Part shown: positions 30,429 to 36,364 of the stretch, piece by piece
Layout: each line of letters starts with the position of its first letter
How positions within the stretch are numbered: the first letter of the stretch is position 1
IMG/VR virus record: IMGVR_UViG_3300005613_000020
Coordinates: 1-64,000 of that record
From: a virus
Reading direction: 5' to 3' (one strand)
DNA: 64,000 nucleotides
Notes under the pieces: model-generated
Told to the model about the DNA's origin: nothing
Seen by the model: only the letters and a program-made list of their open reading frames with translations
The model's database searches: none
Program-made: the position numbers and the translations under genes

Positions 30429-30681
30429 TTAACACCTCCTCATCGAAAGTTTCAGCCTCTTTCATAACAGCATCCCATTGCTTCTTCCTTTTTGATTCAG
30501 CTATCTCCTCTACGAAGTTCCTTACATTGACTACATTCTCCCAACCTCTAACATAACTTTCCGCCTGTTGTAGCCATTTCTTCATATTCTCTGTCTTCAT
30601 AAAGGCTATTTCTTCTCCTAGCTGTATCGTACATCCACCAAGTTCTTCATAGAATTCTATTATTATTTCTCGTTCTTCCAT
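30415..30681 (-). CDS. Hypothetical helical protein (88 aa)
   Basis: MEEREIIIEFYEELGGCTIQ..., charged and helical, no motif. Short overlaps with both neighbours. Confidence 0.65.
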   Translation of the reverse strand: MEEREIIIEFYEELGGCTIQLGEEIAFMKTENMKKWLQQAESYVRGWENVVNVRNFVEEIAESKRKKQWDAVMKEAETFDEEVLNGQD

Positions 30682-30986
30682 AGCTTTTCCGTTATTGGCC
30701 TAAATACTCTAACTTGGCTAAGATCAGGTACACTACCATTATACGTATAGGAAATAAGAGTATTAAGTTTGGAATCAGATTTCTTCCTGTCAGGTTTCTT
30801 TGTTATCTGCTTACTCTCACCTTTATCTGGAAGTAGCCTAACCTTAAATACTTCTCCCTCCTGCACCCTCTTAACCCTAAAATCCTCTCCGTGGGTAACT
30901 GATACCACGTCCATGTCCTGGCCGTCTCCAACAATTTTGACCTTAGCATGTTCTCCATATGGAACAAACTTAACTCTTATTGCCAT
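30663..30986 (-). CDS. Beta-rich hypothetical protein (107 aa)
   Basis: ATG 30986 lies eight bases after GGAGGA and overlaps the previous stop. Repeated strands (VKFVPYGEHAKVKIVG, FKVRLLPDKGESKQI) and Lys-rich middle. Confidence 0.65.
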   Translation of the reverse strand: MAIRVKFVPYGEHAKVKIVGDGQDMDVVSVTHGEDFRVKRVQEGEVFKVRLLPDKGESKQITKKPDRKKSDSKLNTLISYTYNGSVPDLSQVRVFRPITEKLWKNEK

Positions 30987-31210
30987 TACCATTCCTCCGG
31001 GTTATCGTTCAACGAACAAAAATTAGCGTATGCAGTACCTCCTGTTATTACGGTTTTATCCCCATATATTTGATATAGTAATGATCCGCACTTTTTACAG
31101 TATGCTTCCGATTTTGATGGACCCTTATGATTCCATCTAGACATTTCATGTCCCATTTCCCTACATTCTAATTTAGCTTGTCGTCTAGAATTATTAACAA
31201 AGGCACTCAT
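30986..31210 (-). CDS. Conserved small zinc protein (74 aa)
   Basis: CREMGHEMSRW followed by AYCKKCGSLLY: C-x3-H...C-x2-C, a pattern common in small phage proteins. Confidence 0.7.
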   Translation of the reverse strand: MSAFVNNSRRQAKLECREMGHEMSRWNHKGPSKSEAYCKKCGSLLYQIYGDKTVITGGTAYANFCSLNDNPEEW

Positions 31211-31704
31211 TTTATGTTCCTTTCTAGAAAAGTTTTTAGAAGAACAGGTCTATATCCCATATCCTCAAGAGAAAATAACCTATTCTGTTCGCTCTCCTTA
31301 TAATCTTTTCTTGTGTGTACGTGTCCATGAACGTTTACATCGTATCCCTCTGTCAACGGTATTACTGGAATATGTGTAAATAAGACTCTCTTTCCATAAA
31401 TGGTCCACGAAAACGAATCACAAACAAAGTCAAATCCAATCTCCATATACCTCTTATAGCTCTTTGAATCATGATTTCCTCTTACTAAGATCTTTCTTCC
31501 TTTCAGCCTACCTACAAAGTGGTCCCAAAGTCTACTACCGGCTAAACAGACATCTCCTAAATGGATTACTAGGTCTTCGTTGTCTACTAACTTGTTCCAG
31601 TTATCAACAATTAGCTCGTCAAACCCCTCTGGTCTGTGAGTATATTTAATCATATTTCGATGAGCAAAGTGGGTATCGCTAACTATAAATACTTTCATTT
31701 TCAA
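31207..31704 (-). CDS. Calcineurin-like metallophosphoesterase (165 aa)
   Basis: Dimetal phosphoesterase motifs in order: SDTHFAHRNMI, HLGDVCLAG, VRGNHDSKS, HIPVI and NVHGHVHTR. Complete active site and the compact YfcE/MJ0936-like size. Could act on RNA 2',3'-cyclic phosphates or nucleotides; in this phage a role in RNA end processing beside two RNA ligases is an inference. Confidence 0.92.
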   Translation of the reverse strand: MKMKVFIVSDTHFAHRNMIKYTHRPEGFDELIVDNWNKLVDNEDLVIHLGDVCLAGSRLWDHFVGRLKGRKILVRGNHDSKSYKRYMEIGFDFVCDSFSWTIYGKRVLFTHIPVIPLTEGYDVNVHGHVHTRKDYKESEQNRLFSLEDMGYRPVLLKTFLERNIK

Positions 31705-31716
31705 GATATCCTTGTG

Positions 31717-32058
31717 TTATGGATTTGGATTATCCTTACCTTTTGATTCATACGAGATCTGTATGTTTTCAACCACAGGAACAGGTTCTTCTTTGACTAT
31801 CTTTGTCATGTAAGTTCCAATTACCTTACGAGAATAGGGTTTCATTATTTTCGCTAAACAGTGCTGGCATTGATCACTTTGCCATGTAATACCATCTCCC
31901 CATTCATCCTCATCAGATCCATAACACCCGTGGTACTCAAAACAATAGAACGCCTGTATTTCAGCCCAATCTTCTACAGGGTAGTGATTACCACAAACGT
32001 CACAAGTAATCCCGGTAAGTTCTAGGCATTCTTCCTTTTTCTCTTTGTAATATCTCAT
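31717..32058 (-). CDS. Zinc-binding hypothetical protein (113 aa)
   Basis: TCDVCGNHYPVEDW, a CFEYHGC segment, then QCQHCLAKIM: two Cys pairs and His of a zinc domain, followed by a polar tail. Confidence 0.7.
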   Translation of the reverse strand: MRYYKEKKEECLELTGITCDVCGNHYPVEDWAEIQAFYCFEYHGCYGSDEDEWGDGITWQSDQCQHCLAKIMKPYSRKVIGTYMTKIVKEEPVPVVENIQISYESKGKDNPNP

Positions 32059-32082
32059 TATACATCCTTTATCTTTTTCCTT

Positions 32083-32154
32083 TTAAACAATATTTCTTAT
32101 CTCCAAGATAGTTGATAAGACCAAGAATGCCATTGCTGATAATATTTTATCCAT
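32083..32154 (-). CDS. 23-residue membrane microprotein
   Basis: MDKILSAMAFLVLSTILEIR..., ATG after GGAGGAATAGAC. Very short but with a perfect ribosome site. Confidence 0.45.
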   Translation of the reverse strand: MDKILSAMAFLVLSTILEIRNIV

Positions 32155-32183
32155 GTCTATTCCTCCATAACCTCTCCGTATGT

Positions 32184-32474
32184 TTAGCAAACATTACCTA
32201 ATATTTCAATCCACTGTGCACGCCATTTAGAGCCTGTTTTGTGTACTGCTGTCTTCTTTGTTTTTACCTTTACATATTCTACATTCCCGGAGAATTTTTT
32301 AGCGGCTTCTAGTGTGGGCCATAAATACCAACCTGGGTGACATTCGGTATCTGATGTACTGAAGACTTCCGCTCCATAGATTCTACCATTTACTAATATC
32401 CCCCCTGCTGCTGATGTAGTCCTAGTCCTATATCCTACTACATAACCATGTCCGATAGACTTAAATCCCCTACA
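32184..32474 (-). CDS. Hypothetical protein lacking a canonical start codon (about 90 aa)
   Basis: The frame is protein-like (KSIGHGYVVGYRTRTTSAAG, CHPGWYLWPTLEAAKKFSG, VEYVKVKTKKTAV) and ends TAA at 32184. It resembles a known small phage/bacterial family beginning KGYKVV. No ATG, GTG or TTG occurs in frame between the class I promoter and the conserved part. AGGGG precedes an ATC codon by about nine bases. Non-canonical start, a lost ATG, or a truncated 5' end. Confidence 0.6.
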   Translation of the reverse strand, partial: CRGFKSIGHGYVVGYRTRTTSAAGGILVNGRIYGAEVFSTSDTECHPGWYLWPTLEAAKKFSGNVEYVKVKTKKTAVHKTGSKWRAQWIEILGNVC

Positions 32475-32480
32475 ATTAAT

Positions 32481-32524
32481 AGTATAGCATGGAAGTGTTA
32501 AAATTCATGGAAACAAAGTGTGAA
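32481..32524 (-). promoter_or_regulatory. Class I phage promoter
   Basis: Minus strand: TTCACAC, TTTGTTTCCA, TGAA, TTTTAACA, nine bases, TATACT (32486-32481). Gapless alignment with the 15588 and 35696 sites. Confidence 0.68.
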
Positions 32525-32562
32525 CATAGAATGAATATTAGTCAAAAGTTGGGTACGATAGT

Positions 32563-32874
32563 CTAATCGTCCCTTTTTCCACCTACTACATTGTGGATAA
32601 ATTTGTGCATCCATTTCTCAAGAATAAGAGCCCCAATAACGGACCAAAATAGTATTCCTATCTCTACCATCCAAAGATGTACATCTGTAAATCTGCCTGC
32701 TAAGAACCAGCCAGAATCACAGCATTGGTTTACTGAAATAAGAACTAGTGTGGTTAGAAATACACGTCGGAAGGTTGATGCATTCTCATGCTTTTCTTGG
32801 TCTTCTCTTACCTCGTCGATACTGCAAGAAGAGTATACATCTCCCACACAGGACCCTCCCACAGGTTTTGTCAT
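32563..32874 (-). CDS. Two-helix membrane protein (103 aa)
   Basis: FLTTLVLISVNQCCDSGWFL and VEIGILFWSVIGALIL are likely membrane helices; the C-terminus is His/Lys-rich. Holin-like layout but far from lysis genes; unknown. Confidence 0.6.
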   Translation of the reverse strand: MTKPVGGSCVGDVYSSCSIDEVREDQEKHENASTFRRVFLTTLVLISVNQCCDSGWFLAGRFTDVHLWMVEIGILFWSVIGALILEKWMHKFIHNVVGGKRDD

Positions 32875-32919
32875 ATTAAATTCCTTTCTTTTCTTCGGTA
32901 GCGTCTGAAGTAACCCTTC

Positions 32920-33165
32920 TTAGGTTGTCCTATGCTTCTTACAGCTGGACCTATTTCTGTAGCTACTCTTCCTACCTATATTATACGGCTTTCCTCTTTT
33001 TGAGTCAAGCACGTCATAATCGTGACATGTCAGAACTATTGGATTACTTTCTAACAAAACAGCGCTATCAAATCCTAGCTCACATACATCACAGTCTTTT
33101 AAGTTCTTACACCAGCTGCAATCAAACGTATAGATGTAGTTGCAAACCTGGTGATATACGCTCAT
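32920..33165 (-). CDS. Cys-rich hypothetical protein (81 aa)
   Basis: CNYIYTFDCSWCKNLKDCDVC: five Cys in 21 residues suggest a metal site; basic tail (RKSSYRNRSSCKKHR). Confidence 0.65.
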   Translation of the reverse strand: MSVYHQVCNYIYTFDCSWCKNLKDCDVCELGFDSAVLLESNPIVLTCHDYDVLDSKRGKPYNIGRKSSYRNRSSCKKHRTT

Positions 33166-33401
33166 CCCCTGTACCCCGCTTTGTCAGAAATGCCATTGTA
33201 CGCCTTAACACAATGAGGGCACATCACATTACCCATCATCTCGATACTACCACTGTCAGCTCTGAAAAATACCCTAGCGTTGTCTTCTGTGATTCCACAA
33301 AGCGTTTTATACTTCTTCCCCTTAAATTGAATATGTACCTTACAGCTATCTAGTACAAGACAAAGACCGAAACGATAGTTAGTTACAAATACGTCTTCCA
33401 T
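33162..33401 (-). CDS. Hypothetical protein with CPHC motif (79 aa)
   Basis: MEDVFVTNYRFGLCLVLDSC..., LCGITEDNARVFFRADSG and MCPHCVKAYNG. Similar in style to small phage Zn-finger proteins. Confidence 0.65.
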   Translation of the reverse strand: MEDVFVTNYRFGLCLVLDSCKVHIQFKGKKYKTLCGITEDNARVFFRADSGSIEMMGNVMCPHCVKAYNGISDKAGYRG

Positions 33402-33428
33402 ACTATCTCCTCACTTAAGGGCCTGTCA

Positions 33429-33455
33429 GGGGGTAGAGATTGTAACTCTACCCCC
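33429..33455. promoter_or_regulatory. 10-bp perfect hairpin between small genes
   Basis: GGGGGTAGAG and CTCTACCCCC separated by seven bases. No T-run follows on the minus strand, so it is not a standard terminator. It lies 28 bases before the ATG at 33401 and could be an mRNA processing or stability element. Confidence 0.5.
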
Positions 33456-33486
33456 AGTTATATAACATTCCCTGAGTGGTACTCAG

Positions 33487-33648
33487 CTATTTTGTAGGAT
33501 CAATACTGAATGTATAGGTTTGTGGTACACAAGTCATGTCTTCCGTAGATCCACATTGAGGACAATTGAGATCCGTTCTAATATTGAATCCTTCTTTCAA
33601 CTCAAGTATTGCTCCACACGATTTACACTGATACACATGAATAGGCAT
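33487..33648 (-). CDS. FmdB-like zinc-ribbon protein (53 aa)
   Basis: MPIHVYQCKSCGAILELKEG followed by LNCPQCGS matches the FmdB/regulatory zinc-ribbon family (MPxYxYxCxxCG start). Role in phage unknown. Confidence 0.78.
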   Translation of the reverse strand: MPIHVYQCKSCGAILELKEGFNIRTDLNCPQCGSTEDMTCVPQTYTFSIDPTK

Positions 33649-33649
33649 A

Positions 33650-34144
33650 TTAGACCCTCATACCATTTATTTCAATATCGTATGTTCCTGGCTTCACATC
33701 GTTTGGAGCAACAACATCTAGGTAAAAATCTTCTGCTCTATTATCCGCCACGGTACATGTTACGCTCGTATCTGTGAACACTGACCCTGCGGGACCTGGT
33801 TCTCTCCACGATACGTCTAGATTCGATCCGTCTATCGCTCCCCCCGTATACGTTAGAGTGTACGTAAGACGGACTTCGATAGGGTTTGCATAATTGTTAT
33901 CCACCTCGAAACTAAATTCCATTACATCATTCGGAGAAATGTCTGTCAAAACGAAATCAGTTAGGGGTCCGTCACCTCGGTTCAAGTCTGTAATGACGAA
34001 GTTTGATTCGTCTACTACCATAGAACCGCTAGTGTTGAACGTGTTGTAACTAGCATAAGCTGCCGTTGTGAAGCACGCTAGAAACACCACTACAACTATG
34101 AGTGTGCTTATTGAGACCTTGTTGATATTGAACGATACTTGCAT
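33650..34144 (-). CDS. Exported beta-sandwich protein, TasA/camelysin-like (164 aa)
   Basis: Hydrophobic N-terminus (STLIVVVVFLACFTTAAYAS) is a signal peptide or anchor. The mature part is beta-rich and Asp/Asn-rich (DGPLTDFVLTDISPNDVMEF, TYTLTYTGGAIDGSNLDVSW, DVKPGTYDIEING). The layout recalls TasA/camelysin-type secreted proteins, but similarity is by pattern only. A secreted host-surface modifier or virion-display protein is possible. Confidence 0.6.
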   Translation of the reverse strand: MQVSFNINKVSISTLIVVVVFLACFTTAAYASYNTFNTSGSMVVDESNFVITDLNRGDGPLTDFVLTDISPNDVMEFSFEVDNNYANPIEVRLTYTLTYTGGAIDGSNLDVSWREPGPAGSVFTDTSVTCTVADNRAEDFYLDVVAPNDVKPGTYDIEINGMRV

Positions 34145-34161
34145 TTTCCTTTACTCCTCTT

Positions 34162-34305
34162 TTATTCCTTTACTTTTCCACATACAGCACATCGATATGC
34201 TTGTTTTCCTCCGACTCCAGGAGCCATTGGATTATGAACCCTGAGTCCTTGTCCATATCTCTTGTCCTGCCATGTATTCTTGCAGTCGCATCTCTTAATT
34301 GCCAT
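34162..34305 (-). CDS. Conserved phage zinc-ribbon protein (47 aa)
   Basis: CDCKNTWQDKRYGQGLRVHN and YRCAVCGKVKE match the HPFQDxxYGxGxRVxN...CTVC family found in many phages. Function unknown. Confidence 0.75.
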   Translation of the reverse strand: MAIKRCDCKNTWQDKRYGQGLRVHNPMAPGVGGKQAYRCAVCGKVKE

Positions 34306-34317
34306 ATCTACTACTTA

Positions 34318-34590
34318 CTATCCCTCCCTTTCTTCTGCTTCTAAGTCAATCTGAATAGCCTTGAGTACTTCTTCTGCCTTGATGACTAATTCCGTCTTTC
34401 CCCACCTATTTTCTTCCGCACTAGAAATTGCCTTTCTAGCAGTTACCAAAAGGTTCTCCCATCTTGTTTCGTCTAAAGGTATTCGCTCTAGGACATGGCT
34501 ATTACCCGTATATATAACTAGATAGATTTTACCCTGTGATTTGTTGTATTCGAATCTAATATTCTTTTGATATCCGTCATAACAAGCCAT
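34318..34590 (-). CDS. Hypothetical protein (90 aa), paralogue of next gene
   Basis: Shares LDETxW...A...A...NRWGKTELVIKAEEVLKAIQ with the 34577 gene. Tandem duplication product; unknown role. Confidence 0.65.
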   Translation of the reverse strand: MACYDGYQKNIRFEYNKSQGKIYLVIYTGNSHVLERIPLDETRWENLLVTARKAISSAEENRWGKTELVIKAEEVLKAIQIDLEAEEREG

Positions 34591-34852
34591 CTTCTTTCCT
34601 ATTATTAATCCCCTTTTGGATGTCTAACAGTGTTTGCTCTGCCTTAAGAACCGTCTCACATTTACCCCAATTGGCTTGACGTGCCTTAAACTGAGCTATT
34701 TGGTGGGTCTTCTGAGCTTCGTCCCAACTAGTCTCGTCTAAATCAATAGAGTCTATTACTGTGTTGTGGGCTACATCGTATACCATAAGGGTAATAACCC
34801 TAGATATTGGATTATAGGCATAAGCAATGCGCCGTTTTGGTTTTCCTGTCAT
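34577..34852 (-). CDS. Hypothetical protein (91 aa), paralogue of 34318 gene
   Basis: MTGKPKRRIAYAYNPISRVI start at ATG 34852. This ATG is six bases after the TATAAT of the class II promoter, so the transcript would be leaderless. ANWGKCETVLKAEQTLLDIQ aligns with its neighbour. A longer frame begins upstream of the promoter and is unlikely. Confidence 0.65.
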   Translation of the reverse strand: MTGKPKRRIAYAYNPISRVITLMVYDVAHNTVIDSIDLDETSWDEAQKTHQIAQFKARQANWGKCETVLKAEQTLLDIQKGINNRKEDGLL

Positions 34853-34858
34853 ACTTAT

Positions 34859-34887
34859 ATTATACTCTGTTTTACAAAAAAATGCAC
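34859..34887 (-). promoter_or_regulatory. Class II phage promoter, leaderless
   Basis: TTGTAAAA, five bases, TATAAT (34864-34859), then six bases to ATG 34852. It overlaps the last codons of the DUF932-like gene's downstream flank. Confidence 0.6.
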
Positions 34888-34890
34888 CTC

Positions 34891-35619
34891 TTACTTGGTG
34901 AGGTACTTCCAAGCTCTAGCCTTAACCATATTGCCAGAACCTAGCATTGAACCGTTTACTCTACTATCTGGTCTTTCTGGATGGTTGTAGGATTTATGAT
35001 GATCAACATACTCTACAACACCATTGTATGCAGCCCATCGACTACCCTTTATTGATTGATTATCTAGTCCGACACCATTCTCTATGACAGAAGCCATTTC
35101 CTCCATTTGATTCCTTGCTCTGGTTGAGATTAGATCAAAGCTCAGCTCTAATGGAACTCCTAGCGCTGCTTTGAGAAGAAGGGGAGTCTCCCCTGATGGA
35201 AGCTGTAGGGTAGAGAGTCTATCAGCAGTCTCCTTGAATTCCTCATACCAGTTATTAGTAAGTCCAAGAATCTCCTTAGCTACATCTATTCTAGCTAAAG
35301 CATTAGTTGTATGTCGAGTGTAGAATCTTTCTACTGTATCATTTGCTAGTGCCATTGCTAACGTGTTAGCACATACTACTCTAACAGGAGTAAAGAACAT
35401 CTGACAAGCAAGTGTTCCGTTATGTGAATTGGTAAGCAATAGGTACTTCTTGTGATCTTCCCCTGCGATTGTGATATCACCAGCATTCGCAAGGATAAAT
35501 ATTTGAGCCCCGTCTCTTAGAGCACCAACAACTTCGTAAACTGCCTTGCCTTCTCCTACAACAGCGTCGAAGAATCCAAAAGCATCCTTATTCTGGATTG
35601 GTTGATATCTCTTTCCCAC
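34891..35619 (-). CDS. DUF932-like (phage/plasmid TIGR03299-type) protein
   Basis: GKRYQPIQNKDAFGFFDAVV, GALRDGAQIFILANAGD and VRVVCANTLAMALAND match the DUF932 family of phages and plasmids. The frame is conserved upstream of the GTG used here (DGTVVPDQYAVVRDTDRRVY fits the family) back to about 35690, but no start codon exists there; AGAAGAG lies 11 bases before the GTG. The family's N-terminal 50-60 residues are missing, replaced by the class I promoter. Confidence 0.8.
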   Translation of the reverse strand: MGKRYQPIQNKDAFGFFDAVVGEGKAVYEVVGALRDGAQIFILANAGDITIAGEDHKKYLLLTNSHNGTLACQMFFTPVRVVCANTLAMALANDTVERFYTRHTTNALARIDVAKEILGLTNNWYEEFKETADRLSTLQLPSGETPLLLKAALGVPLELSFDLISTRARNQMEEMASVIENGVGLDNQSIKGSRWAAYNGVVEYVDHHKSYNHPERPDSRVNGSMLGSGNMVKARAWKYLTK

Positions 35620-35695
35620 GACTGTATAAACTCTTCTGTCTGTATCCCTTACTACTGCATATTGATCAGGAACTACAGTTCCGTCGGATACAAGT

Positions 35696-35739
35696 AGTAT
35701 ACCATGACATGGTTAACATACAGGTTAACAAATGGTGAA
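35696..35739 (-). promoter_or_regulatory. Class I phage promoter
   Basis: Minus strand: TTCACCA, TTTGTTAACC, TGTA, TGTTAACC, nine bases, TATACT (35701-35696). Cleanest copy of the two TGTTAACC direct repeats. Confidence 0.72.
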
Positions 35740-35780
35740 TGGATAGTAAAAAATATAGCCTTTTCTGTGAAGAATTACAA

Positions 35781-35948
35781 TTAATCCATAGTAACTCTAA
35801 GACCGGATTCCGTAAGTAGTTCTTTGAGAAGTGATCGGTACTCATTGAGAGCCTTAGAACGTTTAGCCCTCTCATTCTTATTTCTCGGCGTCTTGTCAAC
35901 CAGCTTCTCTAACTGACCGATCCTTCTCATCATTTCTCTATGTGTCAT
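35781..35948 (-). CDS. Small helical protein (55 aa), paralogue of 20109 gene
   Basis: MTHREMMRRIGQLEKLVDKT with NEYRSLLKELLTESG. ATG overlaps the upstream stop. It is the last gene before the class I promoter at 35696. Confidence 0.65.
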   Translation of the reverse strand: MTHREMMRRIGQLEKLVDKTPRNKNERAKRSKALNEYRSLLKELLTESGLRVTMD

Positions 35949-36160
35949 ACGAATATCCCCCAATCAAGGGTTTCAATAAGCATCGGTAGGTTTATATATT
36001 CACCTGGTTCATATATGTGCTCTTCACCATCGGAAGTAACAGCAGATATTACTCCTGTTCCGGTCCAAGTTCTATTTACTGTTCCACGCTTAAAGTGTCC
36101 TTTACTTAGAAGCAGAACGTTTTGGTTTTCCTTCTTTTCTTGCTTTTTTGGCAATGTCAT
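35945..36160 (-). CDS. Hypothetical beta protein (71 aa)
   Basis: Lys-rich start, then GHFKRGTVNRTWTGTGVISA and VTSDGEEHIYEPGEYINLP; looks like an SH3- or OB-like barrel. Unknown. Confidence 0.65.
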   Translation of the reverse strand: MTLPKKQEKKENQNVLLLSKGHFKRGTVNRTWTGTGVISAVTSDGEEHIYEPGEYINLPMLIETLDWGIFV

Positions 36161-36344
36161 TTTCAGCGTTCTCCACGTTAGCTTCTCCAGCCTGCTTTTC
36201 GCGCTCTGCCTGTAGCATGGCTTTTACCTTCTGTTCTGTCGAGATCCTTGTAAGTAATTGAATAATTGCATCCACAGTAACGTTTTCGTTACAAGTATAC
36301 TCCGCACTTCCGCTTTCCTTGTCATAATACACTGAAAAAATCAT
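36102..36344 (-). CDS. Hypothetical protein (80 aa)
   Basis: MIFSVYYDKESGSAEYTCNE... then a charged helix ending KKARKEGKPKRSASK. Overlaps the next gene by 59 bases. Confidence 0.6.
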   Translation of the reverse strand: MIFSVYYDKESGSAEYTCNENVTVDAIIQLLTRISTEQKVKAMLQAEREKQAGEANVENAENDIAKKARKEGKPKRSASK

Positions 36345-36364
36345 ATCTCTTCCCTCCCTATTAT

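Noticed and set aside
33429-33455. Rho-independent terminator
   Set aside because: Stem is strong but no T-run follows on either strand, so listed only as a hairpin.
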